Source: an uncultured Allomuricauda sp.
GTDB lineage: Bacteria; Bacteroidota; Bacteroidia; Flavobacteriales; Flavobacteriaceae
Assembly (NCBI RefSeq): GCF_947495325.1
Contig: NZ_CANLYK010000001.1
Span: forward strand, 868,001 to 932,000
Direction: 5' to 3'
DNA: 64,000 bases
Part shown: positions 1-9,628 of the stretch, piece after piece
Layout: the number at the start of each line of letters is the position of its first letter
Numbering within the stretch: the first letter of the stretch is position 1
Made by a program: the position numbers and the translations under genes
Notes under the pieces: generated by a model
Seen by the model: only the letters and a program-made list of their open reading frames with translations
What the model was told of the DNA's origin: nothing
The model's database searches: none

Positions 1-33
1 AGTATCAAAAACAAAACTTATAACAAGAACATT

Positions 34-1764
34 ATGAAAACAAAATTAGGCCTGGCCGTAATAGTGTTAGGATTATTAACTGCGGTTCATTTTTTGACCA
101 AGAACAATTCTACGGGAACACCCAAAAACTATCAGAAAGCGTCTTTTAGCTTTATTAAATGTACACCCACCAAGTATTTATTAGAGGTAGTGGATTCTAC
201 ACAACAGATTTCTCCTCTTTTTGAAAATTTGGGAGATTTGAGTTTTACAATCACTACCAAAAATGAGCGTGCGCAAACATTTTTTAATCAAGGATTAAAA
301 CTCACCTATGCTTTTAACCATGCCGAAGCCCATAGGTCATTTATGGAAGCTTCTCGTTTAGATCCAACATCCGCGATGACCTTTTGGGGGCAAGCTTACG
401 CATTGGGTCCAAATATCAATGACCCATTGCCTCCAGATGATCGTAAAATAAAAACGAATGAGGCTATGGCCAAGGCCAAAAGTTTGATTACTAGTGCCAC
501 ACCCAAAGAAAAGGCTTTAATAAATGCTTTGACCTCAAGATACAGTGAAGATCTGACCAAAGATGTGGCTGAACTTAACATGGCATACATGAACGCTATG
601 GCCAAGGTGCTGAAAGAATTTCCAGAGGACGCAGATGTACAAATTCTTTATGCAGCTTCAGTTATGAATACTGTACCATGGAATTATTGGGATGCTGATG
701 GGAATCCTTCTCCAAATATTGCTGAAGCCAAAGCAGCCCTTGAAAAAGCCATGGAAATAAATCCCAACAACCCTGGAGCCCACCACTATTATATTCATAT
801 GGTAGAGCTACCTAAACCAGATCTCGCGGTTGCAAGTGCGGATAAGTTGGGAGGGTTAATGCCAGCCGCGGGACACATTGTGCATATGCCATCACATATT
901 TACATTCGGGTAGGTCGTTATTTAGATGCAGTAACTGCTAATCAAGCAGCAATTCTGGCGGATGAGGACTATATCTCGCAATGCTATTCGCAAGGATTAT
1001 ATCCACTAGGGTACTACCCACATAATATTCATTTTCTATGGTCTGCAGCCAGTTTATTAGGTGATAGCAACATAGCAATAGATGCTGCTAAGAAAACTGC
1101 CGAAAAAGTACCTGTGGGTGAATTTGTAACCATGCCTTTTCTACAGGATTTTGCCGCGACCCCAATGTTAGCATACACTCGGTTTGGCAAATGGAATGAA
1201 ATTTTGACCATACCCGCACCTAACCCAGAAATTAAACATTTGAATTTGATAAGGCATTACGCTAGAGGAATTGCCTTTATCCGTAAAGGAAACAGTAAAG
1301 AAGCCCAAGAAGAATTGGATGCGATTGAAACATTGAAAAATGATCCAGAATTGGCAGATTTGGTAGCTACCGCCAACAATGCATCAATTCATTCCGCCAA
1401 TATAGCGTATGAAGTTGTAGCTGGGGAATTGGCTGCATTGAACGGTGACACTTCCAAAGCAATAAAACACCTTGAAAATGCTGTAGAATTTGAAGATGGT
1501 CTTACCTACACGGAACCAGCGGCATGGCATATACCAACAAGGCAAAACTTAGGAGCTATATTAATGAACGCCAAAAAGTATGAGGAGGCAGAAAAAATAT
1601 ACAAAGAAGATCTGGATGTGCTTAGACAAAATGGATGGTCATTAATGGGTTTGCACAACAGTTTGAAAGCTCAAGGAAAAGTGGATGAAGCAGAGGCCAT
1701 AAAACAAGAATTTGATAAGGCCTGGGAGCATTCGGATATTGAAATTGAAACGTCAATCCTATAA
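34..1764 (+). CDS. TPR-repeat exported/anchored protein
   Basis: 576-residue protein with an N-terminal hydrophobic segment (about residues 5-21), suggesting export or membrane anchoring. TPR-like helices are visible near residues 83-115, 225-250, 465-495 and 510-545. Between the repeat blocks lies a His/Met-rich patch: H250-H251, H255-M256, H281, H284-M285 and H288 (motif HMPSH). The SCO-type copper chaperone starts 3 bp after the stop, so the two are almost certainly cotranscribed; a link to metal handling in the envelope is my inference from the patch and the neighbour. No enzymatic domain is recognised. The ATG start is clear; only 33 bp of upstream sequence is available. Confidence 0.85.
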   Translation: MKTKLGLAVIVLGLLTAVHFLTKNNSTGTPKNYQKASFSFIKCTPTKYLLEVVDSTQQISPLFENLGDLSFTITTKNERAQTFFNQGLKLTYAFNHAEAHRSFMEASRLDPTSAMTFWGQAYALGPNINDPLPPDDRKIKTNEAMAKAKSLITSATPKEKALINALTSRYSEDLTKDVAELNMAYMNAMAKVLKEFPEDADVQILYAASVMNTVPWNYWDADGNPSPNIAEAKAALEKAMEINPNNPGAHHYYIHMVELPKPDLAVASADKLGGLMPAAGHIVHMPSHIYIRVGRYLDAVTANQAAILADEDYISQCYSQGLYPLGYYPHNIHFLWSAASLLGDSNIAIDAAKKTAEKVPVGEFVTMPFLQDFAATPMLAYTRFGKWNEILTIPAPNPEIKHLNLIRHYARGIAFIRKGNSKEAQEELDAIETLKNDPELADLVATANNASIHSANIAYEVVAGELAALNGDTSKAIKHLENAVEFEDGLTYTEPAAWHIPTRQNLGAILMNAKKYEEAEKIYKEDLDVLRQNGWSLMGLHNSLKAQGKVDEAEAIKQEFDKAWEHSDIEIETSIL

Positions 1765-1767
1765 TAA

Positions 1768-2427
1768 GTGACATTGCTTAAAAAATTTGGACAATCAAAA
1801 CTACCAATGGCCTTTATTGCTATTGGTGTTTTGGTTGTTGCTTATTTAATTTTTCAAGGAAATTCAGAATTGCCAGTTTTTGGCCCTAAAGATTTCAACC
1901 CAGAATTAGTGGATGTTAGTCTGCAGAATGTTGAAAACCATCATACAGTTGCGGATTTTAAATTGACAAACCAGAATGGAGAGCTTATTACGCAGCAGGA
2001 TTATGATAAAAAGATTTATGTAACTGATTTCTTTTTTACCCGCTGCCCAAGTATCTGCCCCATTATGTCAAACAATATGGAAAAATTGCAACAGGTTTTC
2101 TTGAATAATGATGATGTCATGTTTTTATCCATGTCTGTAACACCAGAAATGGATAGTGTTCCTGTTCTAAGAAAATATGCCAATAACAAAGGGGTCGTCG
2201 ATTCTAAATGGAACATAACAACAGGCGACAAAAAACACATATACAATTTGGCCCGTAAAAGTTATTTTGCCGTTGTAGACCAAGGTGATGGCGGTTTGCA
2301 GGATTTTATCCATACCCCCAATTTTATACTAGTGGACAAGACCAAACAAATACGAGGAGTTTATGATGGAACCAACAATGATGAAATCCTTCGATTAATT
2401 GATGATATTAATATTTTATCGAATTAA
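1768..2427 (+). CDS. SCO1/SenC-family copper chaperone
   Basis: 219-residue thioredoxin-fold protein of the SCO family, which delivers copper or maintains thiols during cytochrome c oxidase Cu-A assembly. One N-terminal transmembrane segment (about residues 13-29) anchors it, with the domain facing the periplasm. The copper ligands are all present: C93 and C97 in RCPSICP and the distal H182 in FIHTPNF. The start is GTG, 3 bp after the stop of the TPR gene, indicating an operon. The family assignment is firm; which oxidase it serves cannot be seen here. Confidence 0.92.
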   Translation: MTLLKKFGQSKLPMAFIAIGVLVVAYLIFQGNSELPVFGPKDFNPELVDVSLQNVENHHTVADFKLTNQNGELITQQDYDKKIYVTDFFFTRCPSICPIMSNNMEKLQQVFLNNDDVMFLSMSVTPEMDSVPVLRKYANNKGVVDSKWNITTGDKKHIYNLARKSYFAVVDQGDGGLQDFIHTPNFILVDKTKQIRGVYDGTNNDEILRLIDDINILSN

Positions 2428-2580
2428 TCATTTAACCTTTTTAAACCGCTATTTAAAAGATAATACAAAAGATATTTTGAAAACGTTCTTGATTTTTATT
2501 TGCACGATTAAGGCGGTAGCGAATCTTAAGGCATTGCTTAAACAATTAATAGATGGGGATAGATGGTATTTTACAGATTA

Positions 2581-3450
2581 CTATTCTGCATTGGCGTAAA
2601 ACGTAAAATCATAGTCTTCAGAAATTGGAATTTCATAAAGGGTGTTTGTCTTTCCATGCTGTTTTTCAAAAACAACCAATTTTCCTTTTTCTTGCACCAC
2701 TTTCCAACTTACATTTTCTTCTTTGGCATCAATGTAAACAATATCTCCAATACCAAACCTTTTACTAGATTTCCCTATCGATGTTTCCACATTCCCTTTA
2801 ATTTCATTTCGCAAGGAGCAACTAACACCAAGTCTAGAGGTTTGATTTTGGAAGGTCATTTGATAATCACGGGTGGAGGATAGTATATTAAAATCAAAAA
2901 TTATATTGATTCGTTGTTGTTTTTGCGGGCCGTATATTGGAAAACTTGGAAAAGTAACTTCATCTATGATTACATCTTCAAAAGGAGGTAAAAAGGCCAC
3001 ATTTTCAACAACCCATTTTTCATGTCTTTTGTTAAGGTTCAGAAATTTAAGCCTCACCTTGCCCCCGTCGACAGTTTCCAAATCGAGGTCAACTCTTTTT
3101 TTATCATCCCAAAGACTACGTTGCTTTAACTCAAAAGTTGAAAAATAATCTTCACCTAAATCGCCAATTGTCTCTATTTCTAAAATACCTTCTGTTTCAT
3201 AGGCAGTACCAAAAATAAAACTGACACTGTTACTCCCCGTGCGACATCCATTACCGTGGTTGGCCAATACCCAATTTTGAGGCCAATTATTCAAGTAAAG
3301 GCCGAAATCAGGTAAATAGAGCGTTCTTGGCTTTTCTTGAATCTTTTCTTTTTGGGTTTCAGCTAGCAAAACCAGCTGTTTTTCATCATTTTTCTTACAA
3401 CTAAGGTTAAGTATAAAAAGATAAACCAAAAAGAACAGTCTATAATGCAT
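2581..3450 (-). CDS. Hypothetical lipoprotein
   Basis: About 289 residues. The N-terminus is a short hydrophobic stretch ending in LNLSC, a lipobox with C18 as the acylated residue if the ATG at 3450 is used; a GTG three codons upstream is possible. A promoter-like TAnnTTTG box (reverse complement of CAAACTTA, 3477-3484) lies about 25 bp before the start. The remainder is beta-rich with no domain I recognise. It is convergent with the SCO gene and probably sits in the outer or inner membrane leaflet of the periplasm. Confidence 0.75.
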   Translation of the reverse strand: MHYRLFFLVYLFILNLSCKKNDEKQLVLLAETQKEKIQEKPRTLYLPDFGLYLNNWPQNWVLANHGNGCRTGSNSVSFIFGTAYETEGILEIETIGDLGEDYFSTFELKQRSLWDDKKRVDLDLETVDGGKVRLKFLNLNKRHEKWVVENVAFLPPFEDVIIDEVTFPSFPIYGPQKQQRINIIFDFNILSSTRDYQMTFQNQTSRLGVSCSLRNEIKGNVETSIGKSSKRFGIGDIVYIDAKEENVSWKVVQEKGKLVVFEKQHGKTNTLYEIPISEDYDFTFYANAE

Positions 3451-3539
3451 AATCGTCACTTGATCAGTATCTTTTTCAAACTTAAATTAGGGACTAATAT
3501 TGCGTTTGAACCGAAAAGAGACAATTCTATTTTTTTGAG

Positions 3540-4013
3540 CTATTCTTCAAGACAACCTGCCTTACCCCTTGTATCGATTAGATAAATAATCTTCCATTCC
3601 CCATCAAAATTAATGAGCTGAAAAGAATTTATGCCGCAGTGGCTGAATTTCTCATTAATCCAAAATTCATAGCCAACCCATGCATTGGCCATTGTTCGAT
3701 CTACTTGAATAGACCATGATGTTAATTTTTCTTCAAAAGCAATACTATCCGGTATACTGGTAATAGAAGTTATAAGTTTTTCAAATTTCTCTGTTTTAAA
3801 CAAGGTTTCTCCCTTCTTGTTTCTTGCTGTTGTCTGCAAAACAACATCATCTGTGACAAGACTGCTCATGGCAATTGAATCCTGTTTATGAAATCCATCG
3901 AAAAAAGCCTCAATAACTTGTTTAACAGCAAACTTGTCCTCTTCTGGAGGATTGGGTCCCTGTGCATTGACCTTGAAAACGAGTAGGAGCAAAGAAAGTG
4001 CTAGGTATTTCAT
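3540..4013 (-). CDS. Exported NTF2-like (SnoaL-type) protein
   Basis: 157 residues with a cleavable signal peptide (MKYLALSLLLLVFKVNAQ, residues 1-18). The mature part resembles the NTF2-like/SnoaL cone fold: a helical start (VKQVIEAFFDGFHKQD), then DDVVLQTTARN, and the closing strand pattern FQLINFDGEWKIIYLIDTRG typical of these domains. Such proteins are often annotated as nuclear transport factor 2 family; ligand or activity is unknown. It is a single gene, in the same orientation as the upstream lipoprotein gene but separated from it by about 90 bp. Confidence 0.75.
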   Translation of the reverse strand: MKYLALSLLLLVFKVNAQGPNPPEEDKFAVKQVIEAFFDGFHKQDSIAMSSLVTDDVVLQTTARNKKGETLFKTEKFEKLITSITSIPDSIAFEEKLTSWSIQVDRTMANAWVGYEFWINEKFSHCGINSFQLINFDGEWKIIYLIDTRGKAGCLEE

Positions 4014-4083
4014 TTTTATGTTTTTTGATTGAAATCTAAATTAAACAAATCTGCTTACATTTAGCCATCAAAATCAAACCATA

Positions 4084-4902
4084 ATGTCAGTTGCAAAAAA
4101 AGAGTACAAGAGAGTAACCGTTAAGTCTTTAATAGAGATGAAGCAAAATGGGGAAAAAATTTCCATGCTTACCTCCTACGATTATTCCATGGCCAAAATT
4201 GTTGATGCTGCCAATGTAGATGTGATTTTAGTCGGAGATTCTGCCAGTAATGTTATTGCTGGGCATGAAACCACTTTGCCCATTACCTTAGACCAGATGA
4301 TCTATCATGCAAGTTCCGTGGTAAGGGCTGCAAAACGAGCTTTGGTTGTTGTTGATATTCCTTTTGGGAGTTATCAAAGTGATTCTAAAGAAGCTTTGCG
4401 CTCCGCCATCCGAATTATGAAAGAAAGTGGAGGACATGCTGTAAAAGTTGAGGGTGGTGAAGAAATCCAAGAATCGGTAAAACGTATTCTGCAGGCGGGC
4501 ATTCCTGTAATGGGGCATTTGGGACTCACTCCCCAATCTATTTATAAATTCGGAACATATACCGTTAGAGCCAAGGAGGAAGCGGAAGCAAAAAAGCTTA
4601 AAGAGGATGCCAAAATGTTGGAAGAATTGGGATGTTTTGGAATTGTTTTGGAAAAAATACCCGCAAAACTAGCTAAAGAAGTAGCTGAAAGTGTATCCAT
4701 CCCCATTATTGGAATTGGCGCTGGAAATGGAGTTGATGGGCAAGTATTGGTGGTACATGATCTGTTGGGGATGACCCATGAGTTTAATCCCAGGTTTCTC
4801 CGCAGGTATATGAATTTATATGAGGAAATGAGTGGCGCTATCTCCCAATATGTTGACGACGTTAAGAGCAAGGATTTCCCTAATGAAGATGAGCAATATT
4901 GA
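4084..4902 (+). CDS. panB: 3-methyl-2-oxobutanoate hydroxymethyltransferase
   Basis: 272 residues, the usual PanB length. It transfers a hydroxymethyl group from methylene-THF to 2-oxoisovalerate to give ketopantoate, the first step of pantothenate synthesis. Visible family motifs are [14 protein letters not shown] near the N-terminus, VGDSASNV (Mg2+-binding Asp), [17 protein letters not shown] and the late glutamate in FGIVLEKIP. Its stop overlaps the TTG start of the pseudouridine synthase by 4 bp, so the two are translationally coupled. coaBC and coaE, later steps of CoA synthesis, lie elsewhere in this window. Confidence 0.97.
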   Translation: MSVAKKEYKRVTVKSLIEMKQNGEKISMLTSYDYSMAKIVDAANVDVILVGDSASNVIAGHETTLPITLDQMIYHASSVVRAAKRALVVVDIPFGSYQSDSKEALRSAIRIMKESGGHAVKVEGGEEIQESVKRILQAGIPVMGHLGLTPQSIYKFGTYTVRAKEEAEAKKLKEDAKMLEELGCFGIVLEKIPAKLAKEVAESVSIPIIGIGAGNGVDGQVLVVHDLLGMTHEFNPRFLRRYMNLYEEMSGAISQYVDDVKSKDFPNEDEQY

Positions 4903-5609
4903 TTCCTTTGGCTGATAAAACCCTACATTCAGACTCTTCTAACCTTGAAGTCCTGCACGAAGACAACCACCTTATTGTAATCAATAAAAGACCTGGAGAT
5001 ATTGTCCAAGGGGACAAAACAGGAGATATACCACTGAGTGAAGTAGTAAAACAGGCCCTCAAAGAAAAATACAATAAACCAGGTAATGTTTATTTGGGTG
5101 TTGTGCATAGATTGGATAGGCCCACTTCCGGAATTGTGCTGTTTGCCAAAACTTCTAAAGCCCTGCCACGACTAAACAAGATGTTTTCAGAAGGAAAACC
5201 TAAAAAGACCTATTGGGCAGTTGTAAAAAAAGCTCCAGAAAACGAACATGGAGTTTTAACGCACTGGTTGGTTCGGAATCCAAAGCAAAACAAATCCTAC
5301 GCATATAAAAAAGAGATTCAAAATAGTAAAAAGGCTGTTCTAGAATATAGAATTCTAAAAAAAATGGACAATTATTTTCTCCTAGAAATTGATTTACAAA
5401 CAGGAAGACACCACCAAATTAGGGCTCAGTTGGCTACTATGGGGTGCTTTATAAAAGGGGATTTAAAATATGGGGCGGATAGAAGCAACAAAAATGGGGG
5501 AATACATTTACATGCGAGAAGTCTTGAACTTGAACACCCCATAAAAAAAGAAATGTTAACCTTTGTTGCCAACCCACCAAATGATGCTATTTGGAATGCA
5601 TGTCGCTAA
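4899..5609 (+). CDS. RluA-family pseudouridine synthase
   Basis: 236-residue RNA pseudouridine synthase of the RluA/RsuA superfamily. The catalytic motif [10 protein letters not shown] contains D73, the nucleophile, and the later motif [11 protein letters not shown] fits the family's substrate-binding strand. There is no S4 domain, so it is a compact catalytic-only form. The start is TTG overlapping the panB stop; no in-frame ATG exists nearby. The exact rRNA or tRNA target cannot be read from sequence. Its stop codon overlaps the stop of the convergent gene on the other strand by 4 bp. Confidence 0.92.
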   Translation: MIPLADKTLHSDSSNLEVLHEDNHLIVINKRPGDIVQGDKTGDIPLSEVVKQALKEKYNKPGNVYLGVVHRLDRPTSGIVLFAKTSKALPRLNKMFSEGKPKKTYWAVVKKAPENEHGVLTHWLVRNPKQNKSYAYKKEIQNSKKAVLEYRILKKMDNYFLLEIDLQTGRHHQIRAQLATMGCFIKGDLKYGADRSNKNGGIHLHARSLELEHPIKKEMLTFVANPPNDAIWNACR

Positions 5610-7150
5610 CGGGTGATTGCCAACGCCTTTTCCCGTATAATCTGTCCAACCGGTTTATTTTCTAAATGGCTTTCTAACCAGGAAAGAATATCCAAATACA
5701 AAAAAGCTCTTTTTTCGTATGGATGGTTCTCATATTTCTTGAGCTCGTTATAGAGCTTCTGAAATTCATTTCTAAGTTCATTCGGGTATATGTCACCAAG
5801 ACTACGTAAAAACTTTATCATCTCTTTTTGAACTGCATGTAAGTCGTTCATTTTCAATAAGAACTTGTAGGTGCTTTTAAGCTGTACTTCCAGGTGATAG
5901 TCCATTCCTGCCTCATAATGTGCAACGAGGCTCAATACACGGGCAAAACACATAAGATCCTCGCGCATTTTTAGGTTTTTATTTGAAATGATTTTCTTTA
6001 GATAGACAATGCAATTTTTATTGTCTCCATTTCCAAAATAAAGACATGCAATCTTATAATATAAAAGCATGATATGGTGCTCATCAATCCTATCCTTATG
6101 TTTTTTGATTCCGTACTCAATAATGTTAACCAAATAGAGTCCTTTATTGAAGGTGCCCTCTAAAAAATGAAGGTTTAATTTGTTTGAATTTATGTATAAA
6201 AACGCAAGCGAAGCTATATTATCATTCTGAGGAAACTTAGGGCTACCAACTTGCGCTTCCATTCGCTCTAAGGTCTCCTTGAACTGAGATCTATATTTTA
6301 CAAAAAACTGAGATTCCAATAGATAATGATTCCCCTTTAAAAAGAAAACAGGGTTCAAAGCAATCATTTCTTCATTATCATAGAAAAGATCTACCCATTT
6401 ACTTGCATATTTATAAGAGGACAAAAAATCTTGGGTTAGAAAACTATACCATAAATGGGCTTTATAGAGCCATAATTTTTCGCGAAAGCCCAAATCATCC
6501 CGATTGTAGATGGGCATGTGCTTCTCAAAATAATTCTTTACGCTTCTTAAATCTTCATCATTCCGTACATAACCTACTTTCAGCATCATTCCGTACAACT
6601 GTAAAGACAAATTGGAAAGCTTGCTTGTCATTACATTGTGTGCTGAGAGTTCTTTTGCTTGTACCGAAAGCTCATCCGCCCGATCAGGAATACTTCTAGT
6701 AATATATTGGGTCTCAATTATTTTTTCGAGCTCCACAATTTCATAAGCCACATTCTTTTCCTCATTCTCTATTGCAAAATTTTTGGCCTTGTCCAAAATT
6801 TTCAAACTTTGCTTATACAGTCCCTTTTGATAAAGGATTGTGGCAAAATCCAATTGCTCCCGTATTTGAACCCGAATATTTTGATTTACGGGGTTCAATC
6901 GCAAGCTTACAAGTATTTGTTTGTAGAGATGTGCCTTTAGGTTGGATAGTTGCGCTTTTTTTACAATTCCGCTTTCTAAAATTTGCCGTTCGTCATACAT
7001 CCGCATCTTATCCATAAGGTTAAAAAGCGCCAGGAATTTAGCGTCTGTATTTACCCCAAGACGACCAACATAGAGTTTAAACTGACGTTTCTCTGATTTG
7101 GAAAGCGACTTAATCAGTACAAATAAGGTGTCCCTATGGGCATTTGTCAT
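5606..7150 (-). CDS. Conserved helical TPR-like protein, function unknown
   Basis: 514 residues, no signal peptide or transmembrane segment, so probably cytoplasmic. The sequence is almost entirely helical; patterns such as ILYQKGLYKQSLKILDKAKNFA (about residues 105-125) and a later KIACLYFGNGDNKNCIVYLKKI look like TPR pairs. The N-terminal SKSEKRQFKLYV stretch is rich in basic and polar residues. I do not recognise a named family. It is divergent from leuA with a 146-bp AT-rich spacer that must hold both promoters. Confidence 0.75.
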   Translation of the reverse strand: MTNAHRDTLFVLIKSLSKSEKRQFKLYVGRLGVNTDAKFLALFNLMDKMRMYDERQILESGIVKKAQLSNLKAHLYKQILVSLRLNPVNQNIRVQIREQLDFATILYQKGLYKQSLKILDKAKNFAIENEEKNVAYEIVELEKIIETQYITRSIPDRADELSVQAKELSAHNVMTSKLSNLSLQLYGMMLKVGYVRNDEDLRSVKNYFEKHMPIYNRDDLGFREKLWLYKAHLWYSFLTQDFLSSYKYASKWVDLFYDNEEMIALNPVFFLKGNHYLLESQFFVKYRSQFKETLERMEAQVGSPKFPQNDNIASLAFLYINSNKLNLHFLEGTFNKGLYLVNIIEYGIKKHKDRIDEHHIMLLYYKIACLYFGNGDNKNCIVYLKKIISNKNLKMREDLMCFARVLSLVAHYEAGMDYHLEVQLKSTYKFLLKMNDLHAVQKEMIKFLRSLGDIYPNELRNEFQKLYNELKKYENHPYEKRAFLYLDILSWLESHLENKPVGQIIREKALAITR

Positions 7151-7296
7151 CGTAAAATATATAATTTAAACAATTGTAATTCAGACATTTAAATACTATG
7201 AAATACAATTTAACGTTGTAATGATTTTTATCATTTTTTAGTTCTTGAAAACTCCTACCATATCTTCGTATAGCTTAGAATAAATTGACTAAAATA

Positions 7297-8469
7297 ATGA
7301 GTAAAGATAAGGTACAAATTTTTGATACTACACTTAGGGATGGTGAACAGGTCCCTGGCTGTAAGTTGGATACGACTCAAAAATTGGTCATAGCTGAGCG
7401 TTTGGATCAACTTGGAGTTGATGTTATTGAAGCTGGCTTTCCTATTTCAAGTCCTGGAGACTTCAAATCTGTTCATGAAATCGCAAAATTGGTCAAAAAT
7501 GCAACGGTCTGTGGCTTAACCAGAGCCGTTAAAAAAGATATAGAAGTTGCCGCTGAAGCCATAAAGATTGCCAAAAGACCAAGAATACATACTGGCATTG
7601 GTACTTCGGATTCCCATATAAAATACAAGTTTAACACCACCCGAGACAAAATCATTGAGCGCGCAGTTGAGGCCGTTACATATGCAAAGTCTTTTGTGGA
7701 AGATGTGGAGTTTTATGCGGAGGACGCAGGGCGTACGGATAACGAATTCTTGGCGCAGGTCTGCGAAGCTGTGATCAAAGCTGGTGCCACCGTTCTTAAT
7801 ATTCCGGATACTACTGGATATTGCTTACCGGAAGAATATGGAGCAAAAATGAAGTATCTAAAAGAAAATGTCAAGGGAATAGACAATGCCATACTTTCTT
7901 GTCACTGTCATAATGATTTGGGCTTGGCAACCGCTAATTCCATTGCTGGAGTAGTAAATGGCGCCAGGCAAATTGAGTGTACCATAAATGGTATTGGAGA
8001 ACGTGCTGGAAACACTTCTTTAGAAGAGGTAGTCATGATTTTAAGACAGCATCCCTATTTAAATTTAGATACAAACGTTAACAGCACACTTCTTTTGGAT
8101 ACCAGTCAGATGGTATCACAAAAAATGGGAATGCCGGTACAGCCAAATAAAGCTATAGTTGGTTCCAATGCCTTTGCCCATAGCTCAGGAATACATCAAG
8201 ATGGGGTTATCAAGCAGCGTGAAACCTATGAGATTATGGATCCAAAGGATGTTGGTGTAAGCGAATCTTCCATTGTACTTACAGCCAGAAGTGGCCGTGC
8301 AGCTTTGGCATATAGAGCAAAAAATGTGGGCTACGAACTCACCAAGCTACAATTGGATGTGGTCTATGAAAACTTTCTGAAATTTGCGGATCAAAAAAAG
8401 GAAATTTTGGATGAGGATATTCATCAAATTATTGATACCTGTGATATTTCTATCGAAAGTTTGGCATAA
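7297..8469 (+). CDS. leuA: 2-isopropylmalate synthase, short form
   Basis: About 390 residues. It condenses acetyl-CoA with 2-oxoisovalerate in leucine synthesis. Motifs: [13 protein letters not shown] (metal-binding Asp and catalytic Arg), the [11 protein letters not shown]xH motif, and NGIGERAGN. The ATG at 7297 is preferred over a TTG 12 bp upstream. It is much shorter than the roughly 520-residue LeuA of enterobacteria and ends without the C-terminal leucine-binding regulatory domain, so feedback control may be absent or different. leuB follows 32 bp later; leuC and leuD are not adjacent. Citramalate or homocitrate synthase is less likely given the leuB neighbour. Confidence 0.9.
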   Translation: MSKDKVQIFDTTLRDGEQVPGCKLDTTQKLVIAERLDQLGVDVIEAGFPISSPGDFKSVHEIAKLVKNATVCGLTRAVKKDIEVAAEAIKIAKRPRIHTGIGTSDSHIKYKFNTTRDKIIERAVEAVTYAKSFVEDVEFYAEDAGRTDNEFLAQVCEAVIKAGATVLNIPDTTGYCLPEEYGAKMKYLKENVKGIDNAILSCHCHNDLGLATANSIAGVVNGARQIECTINGIGERAGNTSLEEVVMILRQHPYLNLDTNVNSTLLLDTSQMVSQKMGMPVQPNKAIVGSNAFAHSSGIHQDGVIKQRETYEIMDPKDVGVSESSIVLTARSGRAALAYRAKNVGYELTKLQLDVVYENFLKFADQKKEILDEDIHQIIDTCDISIESLA

Positions 8470-8501
8470 TTACCTGTTCTTAACCTTCAAATAAGCCTTA
8501 C

Positions 8502-9620
8502 ATGAATCTCAATATAGCTTTGCTACCTGGTGATGGTATTGGCCCCGAAGTATTAAGGCAAGCTGTGAAATGTCTTCAGGCCGTTGAAGAAACCTTTAAC
8601 CATAATTTCATCTATAAAGAAGCATTGGTTGGGGCAATTGCAATCCACAAAAAAGGAAGTCCACTTCCAGATACCACACTGAAACTATGTAAGGAAGCAG
8701 ATGCTGTTTTATTTGGAGCTATTGGAGATCCAAAATATGATAATGATCCAAATTCCAAAGTAAGACCAGAGCAAGGCTTATTAACATTGCGCAAAGAACT
8801 TGGACTCTTCGCAAATATTAGGCCTGTTCAAATATTCCCTACCCTAATTGAAAACTCCCCCTTAAAAAAAGAAATCATTACTGGTACCGATTTCACTATT
8901 TATCGTGAGTTGACAGGAGGAATCTATTTTGGTGAAAAAAAATTGAACGATGAAGGTACCGTAGCCTCCGATCTTTGCGAGTATTCAGAAAAAGAAATAA
9001 GTCGTATCGCCCACTTAGCTTTTAAGGCAGCCAAAAATAGAAGAAACAAACTTACTTTGGTTGATAAGGCCAATGTTTTGGAATCCTCCAGATTATGGAG
9101 GAAAGTTGTGGCTAAAATTGGCGAAAGTTATCCTGATGTCGCCTTGGATTTTCTTTTTGTTGACAATGCGGCCATGCAAATTATTTTAAACCCAAGTCAG
9201 TTTGATGTCATCCTTACAGAGAATATGTTTGGTGATATTATTTCTGATGAAGGAAGTGTAATTGGTGGCTCTATTGGTTTATTGGCCTCTGCCTCCGTTG
9301 GAAATGAAAGTGCAATGTTTGAACCTATTCATGGCTCATACCCACAAGCTACGGGAAAAGATATTGCCAATCCGATTGCGTCTATACTTTCAGCAGCGAT
9401 GCTTTTAGAGCATTTTAAACTTTTTGAAGAGGCAATGGCAGTAAGGGAAGCGGTTGACAAATCTTTAAAAAAAGGCGTTGTGACCCCAGATTTGGATGCT
9501 TCCAGTAAGTATGGCACCAATCAGGTGGGAGATTTTATTGCTGATAATATTGTGGATAGTGAGGATGATATCAATATTAACGATGAAAATATCGACCTAG
9601 GCCAATCAACAATTATTTGA
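8502..9620 (+). CDS. leuB: 3-isopropylmalate dehydrogenase
   Basis: 372-residue NAD-dependent beta-decarboxylating dehydrogenase that converts 3-isopropylmalate to 2-oxoisocaproate in leucine synthesis. Family signatures: LLPGDGIGPEV at the N-terminus, the substrate-binding IYRELTGGIYFG, catalytic KANVLESSRLWRK, and the NAD-site NMFGDIISDEGSVIGGSIGLLAS followed by FEPIHGSYP. The C-terminal tail after residue 350 is acidic and poorly conserved in appearance. It forms a two-gene operon with leuA and is convergent with the TlpA-like gene, 8 bp between stops. Confidence 0.96.
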   Translation: MNLNIALLPGDGIGPEVLRQAVKCLQAVEETFNHNFIYKEALVGAIAIHKKGSPLPDTTLKLCKEADAVLFGAIGDPKYDNDPNSKVRPEQGLLTLRKELGLFANIRPVQIFPTLIENSPLKKEIITGTDFTIYRELTGGIYFGEKKLNDEGTVASDLCEYSEKEISRIAHLAFKAAKNRRNKLTLVDKANVLESSRLWRKVVAKIGESYPDVALDFLFVDNAAMQIILNPSQFDVILTENMFGDIISDEGSVIGGSIGLLASASVGNESAMFEPIHGSYPQATGKDIANPIASILSAAMLLEHFKLFEEAMAVREAVDKSLKKGVVTPDLDASSKYGTNQVGDFIADNIVDSEDDININDENIDLGQSTII

Positions 9621-9628
9621 TTACCATC

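Noticed and set aside
2399..2883. Short plus-strand frames after the SCO gene.
   Set aside because: They overlap a real minus-strand lipoprotein gene and have no domain or signal.
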